NCBI GenBank assembly: GCA_038241255.1
Contig: JBBRFW010000025.1
Coordinates: 1 to 39,724, forward strand
Source: Schlegelella_A sp038241255
Lineage (GTDB): Bacteria; Pseudomonadota; Gammaproteobacteria; Burkholderiales; Burkholderiaceae_C
Direction: 5' to 3'
Length of the DNA: 39,724 nucleotides
Positions 24,909 through 32,292 of this stretch are shown one piece after another (positions within the stretch are counted from its first letter, which is position 1; each line of letters opens with the position of its first letter). The position numbers were made by a program, and so were the translations under genes. The notes under the pieces are model-generated. The model was not told where the DNA came from, searched no databases, and saw nothing but the letters and a program-made list of their open reading frames with translations.

Positions 24909-25045
24909 TCAGTTGAGCGGGGCTGAAAAATTGTGCGGCCGCGGAAGGCGAACTGTGAAAGCCGTGCCCGCACCCACCGACGATTGCGCGGTGACTGTGC
25001 CGCATGGCCAAACACGATTTCGCGGACGAACCGACCGCGAGTCTC
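24909..25045 (-). pseudogene. Histidine kinase HATPase fragment, C-terminal end (inverted)
   Basis: Read on the minus strand from about 25045, one frame gives GRFVREIVFGHA. After a one-base slip near 25005 the next frame gives GTVTAQSSVGAGTAFTVRLP, then RPHNFSAPLN and TGA (24909-24911). Together this is the usual end of a HATPase domain (FIVREIVxAHGGTV...GTxFTVRLP). Restoring one G in GGCCATGCGGC would yield GHGG and mend the frame. It continues exactly where the plus-strand fragment at 24452-24715 stops, which points to an inversion within one gene. Confidence 0.68.
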
Positions 25046-25670
25046 CTGCCTCTTGGCAGCTTTCTCTTTAAGGAAGGGTGTCATTGCTTGCTGGTAGGCC
25101 ATTTCCGGGCGCAGACCAAGAGAGCAAGGGCCACAACCAGGCCGAAAAGCCACCCGGTGCCTGGAAGTTGGAAAAAGGTGCGCAGCAGGTTCATACGCTT
25201 CGGTACGGCAGGCGGGGTGCCTGCGGTGAGCGCAGCGATCACGCAGCCGCACCAGCCAACAACCGCTCGAACGGAGGCGGCGTCCGGCTTGCGGATCCTC
25301 AACTTGGGCAGCCATTTGGTTGCGCTTCCAAAGACGCACGGTGTCCAGCATCGGAGCGCTAGGCTTCTCGGCTCGGCCTGCAATCGGCCGGACAGCCCGA
25401 CCTTTAGGCCGCGTACTGGTCCGACGAGAGCTTGGCTCGGCCGCCGATCAGAGGTCCCATGCGCCACCACATCGACAGTGTGCCGGCGGACCTACCCGTT
25501 CCTTCGAAGCAGCGCTCTCTCTTCCGCCTCCGCTCGAGCAGCGTCAGAGCTCGCCGCCGGCGTTCGCGAGGCGGTTCTTTTGAGAAGCGAGAGTATCGAA
25601 TAGGAGCAGATGTGCCCGGCCGATTCGACGAACGAGAGTCGACTCGGGGCAGCCCAGACGCCGGCAATGG
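25046..25670. other. Stretch without a supported gene
   Basis: This stretch is part of the lower-GC zone. I see no recognisable domain. The only item of note is a 37-codon minus-strand ORF at 25081-25194 (listed separately). The remaining open frames on both strands lack ribosome sites and family-like sequence. Confidence 0.5.
25081..25194 (-). CDS. Possible 37-residue membrane peptide
   Basis: ATG at 25194 opens a short ORF with one hydrophobic helix flanked by basic residues: LPGTGWLFGLVVALALLVCA, then RKWPTSKQ. The layout (small-residue motif, helix, basic end) is similar in style to a sorting tail such as VPLPA- or PEP-CTERM, so it could be the end of a lost surface protein. The open frame continues upstream without similarity, and no ribosome site precedes the ATG. 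Weak call. Confidence 0.25.
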   Translation of the reverse strand: MNLLRTFFQLPGTGWLFGLVVALALLVCARKWPTSKQ

Positions 25671-26015
25671 ATGATGCGGCTGAACACCTCGATCGCACCG
25701 GTGCCGATCGGCTCGCAGAACGCGCTCGGCGTCGCTGGCAGCGACAACGCCGGCTATCCCGACGGGCGTTCGTCCCGGGGACGACGTGGTCGACCTGTCG
25801 ATTCGCGTCGCGATGGGGCGCTTTGCGTCCTGACCGGTGCAACGGACACGCTGCAGGTCGGCTGCAAGCCCGGCGACGCCCCGGCCGGTGGCCTGCCCTT
25901 CACCGACGGCGTGCGCAAGACCTCCGTCAACTACGGGGCTGCGTTCCCCTACCTGACGACGCCGCTGCCGGGCAACTTCAACCCGCCCGCCGCCGCCGGA
26001 ACGACCGACCCGTGA
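25671..26015 (+). pseudogene. C-terminal remnant of a DUF4331 protein with two compensating indels
   Basis: The frame from ATG 25671 reads LRLNTSIAPVPIGSQNALG, then AGSDNAGYPDGR. Next, the +1 frame alone gives RPGDDVVDLSIRVAMG (25771-25818), and the first frame resumes with ALCVLTGATDTLQVGCKP and FPYLTTPLPGNFNPP. DUF4331 proteins have LNTxxAP..QNxLG, GYPNGRRPGDDVVDI and FPYLxTPLPG in that order. One base was gained near 25770 and one lost near 25815. The frame itself stays open, so a product with about 15 garbled residues could be made. About the first three quarters of the family is missing upstream. The family's function is unknown. Confidence 0.7.
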
Positions 26016-26031
26016 GCCAGGAGCAGCGAAC

Positions 26032-26295
26032 ATGAGAACGACTTTGAAGCGCATCGCCGCGGCGTGCGCCACGGCGGGCAGGCTGTCCCTCGGCGGCTGC
26101 GGCGGTGGGGGTGAGGGCGTGGCGTCGACCGACGTGACGCCTGCCACGACCGTGCCCGACAGCGCCGCCGCCTCGACGGCCTCCCTCGTGTCCTACGAGC
26201 TCGCTTTGAGCCCGAACGACCGGGCGGAGCCCTTGAACCTCGGCGCTCTGCGATTGCCGACCGACGACCGGGCGGAACCCAGTCCGATCATCTAG
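26032..26295 (+). CDS. Small predicted lipoprotein-like protein next to DUF4331
   Basis: 87 residues with an AGGAG ribosome site 8 nt before the ATG, 16 nt after the DUF4331 frame. The N-terminus is basic (MRTTLKRIAAA) and leads to a lipobox-like LGGC at residue 23 followed by a Gly run. The h-region is broken by Arg17, which may weaken export. The rest is Ser/Thr/Pro-rich with two similar segments, NDRAEPLNLGALRLPTDDRA and EPSPII. I recall similar short proteins following DUF4331 genes in Burkholderiales, but function is unknown. A degenerate copy is possible. Confidence 0.55.
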   Translation: MRTTLKRIAAACATAGRLSLGGCGGGGEGVASTDVTPATTVPDSAAASTASLVSYELALSPNDRAEPLNLGALRLPTDDRAEPSPII

Positions 26296-26338
26296 GTGCA
26301 TCGCATCCCCGGCCAGGGGCCGGGTTTGGGAGAATCAA

Positions 26339-26863
26339 ATGACCTTGAAGCACATCGTCGTTGCGGTGACCCTGGCCGTCACGGCGTCGGCGGCGCTGGC
26401 CGATGACCAGAACATCGTCCTCACCCAGACCGGACTTGGCACGTTTGCCAGCACGTTTTCCACGACCGAGACGATGAGCGGGCTGATCGTCGATACGTTC
26501 ACGTTCAGCCTTCCCGCGACGTTCAGCGGCCTGCTCGGAAGCGGCTCTGTGACCTTTGCGTCGATGAGCGGCCCGGTCTCGCTGGTCGTGGCCTCGCTCG
26601 AAGCTGCAAACGGGGTCAGCGTGGCGTCGCCCGCGGACCCTGCCACGATCGCATTTCCGAGCTCGCTGGCGTACTCGAACGCGATGGCGCCGCTGACATT
26701 GACGGTGCTTGGGTTCGCCGGCGATCCGTTCGGGGACCCGGTGGCGCTGAGCGCCGGCTACAGCGGCTCGATCAGCTTCAACGCTGCTGTTGCGGCCGTT
26801 CCGGAGCCCGAGACCTACGGGCTGATGCTGGCCGGCCTGGCGGCCGTTGGCTATGCCTCCTGA
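26339..26863 (+). CDS. PEP-CTERM sorting-domain exported protein, truncated before the Arg pair
   Basis: 174 residues; GGGAG ribosome site upstream. Signal peptide about 1-21 (MTLKHIVVAVTLAVTASAALA). An IVDTFTF segment near 55-61 and a Ser/Thr/Gly-rich beta body resemble FxDxF-type PEP-CTERM proteins. The C-terminus has VPEPETYGLMLAGLAAVG but stops at YAS. PEP-CTERM tails normally end with a basic cluster (RRR). Beyond the TGA at 26861-26863 the same frame reads RSQAKAA and stops at 26885; changing TGA to CGA would restore RRSQAKAA. The product would be exported, but sorting by exosortase may fail. Confidence 0.82.
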   Translation: MTLKHIVVAVTLAVTASAALADDQNIVLTQTGLGTFASTFSTTETMSGLIVDTFTFSLPATFSGLLGSGSVTFASMSGPVSLVVASLEAANGVSVASPADPATIAFPSSLAYSNAMAPLTLTVLGFAGDPFGDPVALSAGYSGSISFNAAVAAVPEPETYGLMLAGLAAVGYAS

Positions 26864-27133
26864 CGGAGTCAAGCTAAAGCGGCATGAATCCATTGACGAA
26901 CTGGCGCCCGGCGTCGCAAACAGCCTTGGTACCGTTCGCTACGTCGCTGCACGCGGACACGGCGCCCCTTCGCGCGCCAATATCGTCCATTGATAGTCGC
27001 TTGCGCGGGCTCGTCATAGACCGTCAGCCATGCCTGCGCTTCTTCGCTCCAGTAGGAGAAGGTTTCCACGTCAGCCTGGCTCGATCCGCGTCGCAACCCG
27101 CCACCGATCGGCCTCTCTCCCCCCGTACGCGAT
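26864..27133. other. Gap without a supported gene
   Basis: A minus-strand frame at 26869-27096 (QADVETFSYWSEEAQAWLTV) looks somewhat protein-like but has no ribosome site and no family I recognise. It may be a remnant. Nothing else is seen. Confidence 0.45.
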
Positions 27134-27418
27134 CTACTTCAGCTCGATCTCGACGAACGTGAACTCGTGGGCGTTGGCGTTGATCACATTGTGCTCGACG
27201 CCCGTGAGCCGCGCGTACGACACACCGGCGGTCAGCTGGCTGCGAACTTCGCCGTGCGGGGTATCGAGCAACAGCGTGCCGGTCGTCATCGGCACGACGA
27301 CGTAGTCCATGCCATGGCGGTGCCAGCCAGTCTCGGCGCCGGGTGCGAAGCGCCACTCGGTGACCTTGACGCGATCATTGTCGAGTTGCACGGTGGGGAC
27401 TGCGGCGGGGCGGCTCAT
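27134..27418 (-). CDS. Small cupin-domain protein
   Basis: 94 residues, the size of a single cupin barrel. The metal-site motif 1 is visible as GAETGWHRHGMDYVVVPMTT (His36 region), followed by a strand pattern (GTLLLDTPHGE) and motif 2 with GVEHNVINANAHEFTFVEIE. It is probably a metal-binding cupin of unknown substrate; many single-domain cupins act as dioxygenases, isomerases or sensors. It is on the same strand as the desaturase and hydrolase genes but separated by 232 nt, so cotranscription is unsure. Confidence 0.82.
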   Translation of the reverse strand: MSRPAAVPTVQLDNDRVKVTEWRFAPGAETGWHRHGMDYVVVPMTTGTLLLDTPHGEVRSQLTAGVSYARLTGVEHNVINANAHEFTFVEIELK

Positions 27419-27650
27419 GCGTGATCCTTGGCGGAGTTTGGTTCAGTGGCCGCGGTCGAGATCGACCGGATGCTTGGCGCGCTCGCCGCGCTCGACGGGC
27501 GCCGGTGGCGCGGATTGCACGAGGAGGTCGAGCGTGGCCCCGGCCACCGGCTTCTCCTACGCGCGAACGCCGCCGGGGACATTCGTGCAGGCCGGCAGGC
27601 CGGCAAGGAGGAAACCGGTGCCGAGGCTTCGTCGGCAGGTACCACTGAAG

Positions 27651-28589
27651 TCACGTCGGCGCCTGCTGCGACGACCGGGCACGCCGGTCGAGCGACACCT
27701 TGCGCAGGACGGCGGCGGCCGCGGCGTGGTAGCCCCGCGCGCTGTTCGTGGTGTGCCCGGCGAGCAGCGCGTTGAGCCTCGGCAAGGCGTGGAACGGCAC
27801 CGCTGGGTAGGCGTGGTGCTCGGCATGGAAGGGCATGTTCCAGGCGAAGAAGCGCACCAATGGGTTGGTGTAGATGGTGCGCGTGTTCTCGAGCATGTTC
27901 GTGCTGTGGCCACAGCCGGTGTGCTCGGCCAGCAGGTAGGGGCGCAAGAAAAGATGGCCAACCACCACCGGCAGCACCCACAGCCAGACGGCAGCCAGCG
28001 AGTGCAACAGAACCGAGACGAGAGCGACGACAGCATAGACGGAGAGGTAGCAACGAGCTTCGCGCACGATTAGTGACCGCTTGTCCGCCGCCACCCACGC
28101 AACGTCGACGCGGCCAAGCAGGCCGTGCTTGAACAGCAGGCGCAGACGATCGCGCCAGGTCGGGATGCCCGAGACGATCCAGGCCAGGCCCCAGTAGGAC
28201 GTCGGCAAGGCTCGCGCCAGCTCCGGGTCTTTCTCGGCGTCTTGCGTGAAGCGGTGATGGTCCCAGTGGAAGGCTCGGTAGTACTCGTAGGGCAGCAGCA
28301 CGACGAGCGCCGCCAGGTGGCCGAGCATGTGGTTAAGGGTGCGAGTGCAAAACGGTGTCTGGTGCGCCGCTTCGTGTTCCGCGTTGAAAAGAAAGGCGAG
28401 GAAATAGCCGAGCAGCGCCGTCAGCGGCACGGCCCACCACGTGCCCAGCTCGTGCCAGAGAGCGGCCCCGGCCAGACCGATGGCGCCGAGGTGTCCGAAA
28501 GCCTGCTGGGCAGCCGGTCCGTTGCTCCGCACCATCAGCGGCTTCAACTCAGCAGCCTGGAGGCGAAAGGGCGGGGTCGCCTGGGTCAT
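27651..28589 (-). CDS. Membrane fatty-acid desaturase family protein
   Basis: 312 residues with four to six hydrophobic helices. Three His boxes for the di-iron centre are complete: HEAAH at 72-76, HWDHH at 108-112 and HAEHH at 255-259, with an extra HTGCGH at about 223-228. It would add a double bond to (or hydroxylate) an acyl or related chain at the inner membrane using O2 and an electron donor; the exact substrate is not visible. It starts 25 nt after the alpha/beta hydrolase stop on the same strand, so the two form an operon, probably controlled by the divergent TetR. Confidence 0.9.
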   Translation of the reverse strand: MTQATPPFRLQAAELKPLMVRSNGPAAQQAFGHLGAIGLAGAALWHELGTWWAVPLTALLGYFLAFLFNAEHEAAHQTPFCTRTLNHMLGHLAALVVLLPYEYYRAFHWDHHRFTQDAEKDPELARALPTSYWGLAWIVSGIPTWRDRLRLLFKHGLLGRVDVAWVAADKRSLIVREARCYLSVYAVVALVSVLLHSLAAVWLWVLPVVVGHLFLRPYLLAEHTGCGHSTNMLENTRTIYTNPLVRFFAWNMPFHAEHHAYPAVPFHALPRLNALLAGHTTNSARGYHAAAAAVLRKVSLDRRARSSQQAPT

Positions 28590-28614
28590 GATGAAGGGAG
28601 CCGGACAGCTGGCT

Positions 28615-29628
28615 TCACGTCGCCAGCAGCGCCTTGACGTTCGTTTCGATGAAGGCGCGGTCCTGCGGCTGGAAGGCCGGGTTGCCCGCGCGATGGCCCC
28701 ATACCGAAGGAATGGGCTTCAGTTCGGCACGGCGCAGGTGCTGCATTTCGAGGCGGCTGTCGTCGACCTGGAAATACAAGTCGTGGTCACCCGGCATGAG
28801 CAGCGTGTTCGCCTCGATGGCAGCGAGCGCCTTGGCGAGGTCGCCGCAATACAGGTCGTTGGCGCTGATGTCACCGTTGCGCCAGGTTCGGAGCTGGGCC
28901 AAGAGGTCCGCCGGGTCCCGGCGGGCGAAGTTGCTGTCCCAGAAGCGCACCAGATAGTCCTCCAGCGAGGTCGCGCCGAAGGTTCGCCAGAGCTCCTCGC
29001 GATAGAAGGTCTGCGACAGCGCCCAGCCGGCGTAGACGCGGCCCATCGCCTTGAAGCCTCGTACCGGCTTTTCGGTGAAGGCGCCGTCGCGATAGGCGCT
29101 GTCGGCCATCAGCGCATGGCTGACCCCGTCGATGAAGACCTGGTTGTGCGGCGCGCATCGCGCCGAGCCGCAGACGACGGCGATGCGCTCGACAGCGTGC
29201 GGAAACATCGCCGCCCAGTGGTAGGCCTGCATCGCACCCATCGACCAGCCGTAGACCAGCGCGACCCTCTCGATGCCCCAAAGGTCGCGGAGCATGCGCC
29301 GCTGGACGCTCACGGCATCGAAGTAGGTGACCTCGGGATAGGCACCGTCTCCGAAGGGTGGCGTGTTCGAGGGCGAGCTCGAGAGGCCATTGCCCAGCAG
29401 ATCGACGATGACGATGAAGTAGCGCGCGGGGTCGAGCGCGCCTCCTTCGACCACCATGAATTCGAGATCGCCGTGCTGTGCGCTGTACGACGTCGGGTAG
29501 ACGATGACGTTTGAGCGGATCGCGTCAAGGGTGCCGAAGGTCTTATACGACACCACCATGCGAGGGAAGACGCGCCCGGATTGGAGGACGACGTCGCCGG
29601 CCTGGAAGATCTGCCCGGCGGAACTCAT
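28615..29628 (-). CDS. MetX-like alpha/beta hydrolase (homoserine O-acetyltransferase superfamily)
   Basis: 337 residues. The MetX-type opening VVLQSGRVFPRMVVSYKTFG is followed by nucleophile elbow GWSMGAMQ with Ser129. Asp lies in LLMPGDHDLYF and His in SVWGHRAGNP, completing a catalytic triad. Sequence beyond the family frame (DLLGNGLSSSPSNTPPF, FDAVSVQRRMLRDLWGIERV) is typical of the hydrolase branch often misnamed homoserine acetyltransferase. A biosynthetic MetX role is unlikely because the gene is paired with a desaturase and a TetR regulator. It is probably an acyl ester or acyltransfer enzyme. First gene of the leftward operon. Confidence 0.85.
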   Translation of the reverse strand: MSSAGQIFQAGDVVLQSGRVFPRMVVSYKTFGTLDAIRSNVIVYPTSYSAQHGDLEFMVVEGGALDPARYFIVIVDLLGNGLSSSPSNTPPFGDGAYPEVTYFDAVSVQRRMLRDLWGIERVALVYGWSMGAMQAYHWAAMFPHAVERIAVVCGSARCAPHNQVFIDGVSHALMADSAYRDGAFTEKPVRGFKAMGRVYAGWALSQTFYREELWRTFGATSLEDYLVRFWDSNFARRDPADLLAQLRTWRNGDISANDLYCGDLAKALAAIEANTLLMPGDHDLYFQVDDSRLEMQHLRRAELKPIPSVWGHRAGNPAFQPQDRAFIETNVKALLAT

Positions 29629-29662
29629 GGGATCGCAAGCATGAAGCGAATTTCTCGAATCT

Positions 29663-29680
29663 ATACTGAGCGTACAGTAT
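29663..29680. promoter_or_regulatory. Palindromic TetR operator between hydrolase and tetR genes
   Basis: ATACTG-N6-CAGTAT is a perfect 6-bp inverted repeat centred in the 72-nt gap between the divergent start codons (29628 and 29701). It overlaps a TATACT -10-like hexamer (29662-29667). This is the size and place expected for a TetR-family operator that would control both directions. Binding is inferred. Confidence 0.75.
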
Positions 29681-29700
29681 CTTAGAAGCTTGCAACACCC

Positions 29701-30294
29701 GTGGCCAAAACTTCAACTTCGCCGGCCGAGTCACGGCGGCCGGGCCGCCCGCGTTCCGAGGCAGCGGCGATGGCGGTGCTCGATGCGGCTTACCGCCTCA
29801 GCGCCACGGTCGGCCTGCGAGGGGCGACCATGCATGCCGTTGCTGCCGTCTCGGGCGTCTCCAAGATGACGATCTACAAGTGGTGGCCAAACCGGCTCGA
29901 GCTGCTGACCGATGCCTACCTGCGCCAGGCGACGCTCTTGCTGCCACTCTCCGAGACGGTAGCCCCGCGCCTGGCGATTCGCGCTCATGCGGTGCGCTAC
30001 GTGACGGCGCTGCGAGGCGACCTGGGGCGCGTGCAGCTAGCCGTACTCGCCGAAGGGTGGGCCGAGAACGGCGGCTCGGAGGTCTTCGTGCGCCGCTACC
30101 TCAGCCTTCGCCGCGCCCTCGGTGTCAAGGTGATCAGGCGCGGCCAGCGCGACGGGAGTATCACTACGGAGCGCCCGGCCGAAGCTCTCTACGACCAGAT
30201 CTACGGGACCATTTTCTACCGCTGCCAGTTCGGTCTGGGCGGCCTTACTCGCCCCTTCGTGACAGCACTCGTGGATTCGGTGCTCGGCGTTTGA
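29701..30294 (+). CDS. TetR/AcrR-family transcriptional regulator
   Basis: 197 residues from GTG at 29701. The N-terminal helix-turn-helix is typical (AVLDAAYRLSATVGLRGATM, then VSGVSKMTIYKWWPNRLELL, residues about 20-75). The C-terminal ligand domain resembles the TetR_C_16/AefR-like types, with ALYDQIYGTIFYRCQFG late. It is divergent from the hydrolase-desaturase operon with a palindrome between, so it most likely represses that operon and itself in response to a lipid or acyl compound (inference). Confidence 0.9.
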   Translation: MAKTSTSPAESRRPGRPRSEAAAMAVLDAAYRLSATVGLRGATMHAVAAVSGVSKMTIYKWWPNRLELLTDAYLRQATLLLPLSETVAPRLAIRAHAVRYVTALRGDLGRVQLAVLAEGWAENGGSEVFVRRYLSLRRALGVKVIRRGQRDGSITTERPAEALYDQIYGTIFYRCQFGLGGLTRPFVTALVDSVLGV

Positions 30295-30429
30295 GCCGTC
30301 AGCGCGCCGCTTGACGCCGGCCGACCAAGATCATTTCACGGGGGTCGCACGCTCGGGAAGCCATGTCCTCCGCAATCACCTGTCGGAGATCCGTTCGGCG
30401 TTTCCGGAGGGTAGCCAGACCGCGGCGTC

Positions 30430-30450
30430 GGCCTCTTGGGAGGCCCTTTA
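30430..30450. terminator. Hairpin after tetR
   Basis: GGCCTC-TTGG-GAGGCC (30430-30445) is followed by CTTTA, 135 nt after the tetR stop. The T run is short, so it is a weak candidate. The flanking bases 30297-30591 contain no gene I can support. Confidence 0.35.
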
Positions 30451-30591
30451 GATGTCGCCCGGTGAGTACTGTCGGCCCGCACCATCGCGCATGGCATCGA
30501 GTCGCTGCATGCCGGCGGTCATGGGTGTCGCAATCATGCGGGACGCTACGTGTTGGGGATCAGAGATCCTGCCCGTAGGCTCAAAGTCCCC

Positions 30592-31345
30592 GTTGCGACT
30601 GCGTTCAGATACACCCTGCGAATGCGGCTCTCGATCGTGTGGTTCAAGTACGCCTCGATCACGTCACCGCTGAGGCCCAGCTGCGCCATCAGCGTGGCGG
30701 CGGTGCGCCGAAGGTCGTGTGCCGTCCATCGGCCCCCTTAACGAAAGGGCGGTGGTGTTGCGCGCTCGATTCGTGAATCGCCTTGCCGGCTCGTGTTGCC
30801 GATCCGCGATTTGCTTCCCGAACGACTTGACGCCGACGGGCGCAATTCCGTCAGCGTTGGGAATATCCATGGAACCGGTGAGACTGCGGAATTGGAATCG
30901 ACCTCTTCCGATTTGGCAAGATGTTCAAACGGCGCGATCGCGAAATCGCTAAGGTGAATAGTGTGGGTGCGCTGGGTTTTCGTCTCAAGAAGGTGCCACG
31001 CGCGCCGCGCCAGATTTGCCAGAGCCCTGTCCGACTTCGATCGAATAGCCCCGATTGAGGCAGGAGGATACTCAACTGCGATAACTCGTCACGCGACAGG
31101 ACGCGATCGCGTTCGACCGAGGCGCCTCCCACGTCTCGCTTAAGCACGGTCGCCAACGGGCTGCGATCGATGAGATCTCGTGCCAGAGCGAAACGTAGTT
31201 TTTGCTTCAGGTCAGCGAGGAGCACGTTAGCCGTTCGCCGCTTTCCTTCGGTCTTCACGGTCTCCAGCACATCGATCCACTCACCGCGCGATACCTCAGC
31301 GACCAGGTGGCCGCCAAGTCTCGGGAAGATGCGACGCGCCGCGGC
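30592..31345 (-). pseudogene. Tyrosine integrase pseudogene, several frameshifts and an internal deletion
   Basis: Minus-strand pieces in different frames add up to a phage/island integrase. From 31345 down: core-binding part with GEWIDVLETVKTEGKRRTAN, then VLLADLKQKLRFALARDLID, then LLPQSGLFDRSRTGLW. A jump follows that removes the segment with the first catalytic Arg, then WHLLETKTQRTHTIHLSDFA in another frame, VKSFGKQIADRQ in a third, and WTAHDLRRTAATLMAQLGL through YLNHTIESRIRRVYLN near 30600-30730. The His-x-x-Arg (HDLR), His (LNH) and Tyr (VY) of the active site remain. The N-terminal arm-binding domain is absent. It cannot give a working protein. Confidence 0.85.
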
Positions 31346-31362
31346 GCCGATACCATCGCCGA

Positions 31363-32292
31363 ATGCACAAGGCACCGCTGCTCGCCATCGACTGGGGCAC
31401 CTCGTCGTTGCGCGGCGCGCTGATGGACGCCGCAGGCGGCGTCCTTGCCGAGAAGACCTGCTCGCGCGGGTTGATGAATCTCGGCGCGGAAGGATTCCAG
31501 GCAACGCTCGATGCCGAGTTCGGCGACTGGTTTACCGCGCCCGGCATGCGCTGCCTGATGGCGGGAATGGTTGGCAGCCGCCAAGGCTGGATCGAGGCGC
31601 CGTATGTCTCGTGCCCCGCCGGCCTCGATGAGTTCGCGACGCATCTTCAGCAGGTGCCCGCCAAGGCTTTCGGCGCGGTGCGCGACATCGCCATCGTTCC
31701 CGGCGCGTGTTGCGAGCACGACGGCGCGCCTGACGTCCTGCGCGGCGAGGAGGTCAAGTTCCTCGGCGCGATGACGCTGCTCGGCATCGACTCGGCGACG
31801 ATGCTCTCGCCCGGAACGCACAGCAAGTGGGCGCGGGTAGAGAACGGCCGGCTGACGCACTTCTCGACCACCATGAGCGGTGAGTTCTACGCGCTGCTGC
31901 GCGAGCACTCGATCCTGGCGCGCAGCATGCCGGACGGCGATGACGGCGAGCTCGACGGCGCCGCCTTCGACGCCGGCGTACGGCGATCACTCGACGGCGC
32001 CGGCCTGATGCAGTCTGCATTCAGCGTGCGCAGCCTCGATCTCTTCGAGCGGCTGCCCAGCGCGGCCCTGCCAAGCTACCTCTCCGGTCTCGTCCTCGGC
32101 GAGGCGCTGCGCTGGCCGGGCCTGGCCGGCGAGAGCTCGGTCGTCGTCATCGGTGCGCCGGCCTTGACCGAGCGCTTCGCGCGCGCGCTGGCCTTACGCG
32201 GCATCGCGGCGCGGATACTGGGCGACGAGGCCGCATGGCGCGGCCTGTGGGCGATCGATCGGAGGCGTTCTCGCGATGGCACAGCACATTGA
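31363..32292 (+). CDS. dgoK: 2-dehydro-3-deoxygalactonokinase
   Basis: 309 residues (292 in E. coli). It phosphorylates 2-keto-3-deoxygalactonate, step two of the De Ley-Doudoroff route for galactose and galactonate. Family blocks are visible: LLAIDWGTSSLRGALMD at the N-terminus (phosphate-binding), GMVGSRQGWIEAPYVSCPAG near 66-85, SPGTHSKWARVENGRLTHFS near 147-166, and VVVIGAPALTERFARAL. It overlaps dgoA by 17 nt. No galactose dehydrogenase or transporter is adjacent, so the upstream substrate source is not shown. Confidence 0.93.
   Translation: MHKAPLLAIDWGTSSLRGALMDAAGGVLAEKTCSRGLMNLGAEGFQATLDAEFGDWFTAPGMRCLMAGMVGSRQGWIEAPYVSCPAGLDEFATHLQQVPAKAFGAVRDIAIVPGACCEHDGAPDVLRGEEVKFLGAMTLLGIDSATMLSPGTHSKWARVENGRLTHFSTTMSGEFYALLREHSILARSMPDGDDGELDGAAFDAGVRRSLDGAGLMQSAFSVRSLDLFERLPSAALPSYLSGLVLGEALRWPGLAGESSVVVIGAPALTERFARALALRGIAARILGDEAAWRGLWAIDRRRSRDGTAH

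Larger units (their letters stand above)
24328..31350. mobile_element. Decayed integrated element or genomic island remnant next to tRNA-Arg
   Basis: The 7-kb stretch between the tRNA-Arg 3' end and dgoK holds broken genes (two kinase pieces, a truncated DUF4331 gene, a PEP-CTERM gene with a stop before its tail, an integrase pseudogene), accessory genes and stretches without genes, and is visibly poorer in GC around 24330-25700. The integrase remnant at the far end belongs to the tyrosine recombinase family that uses tRNA 3' ends. I did not find a second copy of the tRNA 3' end at the right border, so the limits are estimates and parts may be ordinary chromosome. Confidence 0.55.

Noticed and set aside
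26869..27096. Minus-strand frame with SYWSEEAQAWLTV, considered as a small gene
   Set aside because: No ribosome site, no recognised family and a basic, uneven composition in the second half.
27428..27775. Plus-strand frame beginning MAEFGSVAAVEIDRML between cupin and desaturase
   Set aside because: It overlaps the end of the desaturase gene on the other strand and has no ribosome site or family similarity.
28615..29628. Calling the hydrolase MetX (homoserine O-acetyltransferase)
   Set aside because: Superfamily similarity is clear, but pairing with a desaturase and TetR, and lack of methionine genes, argue against a methionine-pathway role.
24328..31350. Right attachment site (copy of the tRNA-Arg 3' end)
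   Set aside because: By eye I found no second copy of the T-arm/acceptor sequence near 31.3 kb or within the region; it may lie outside the window or be lost.
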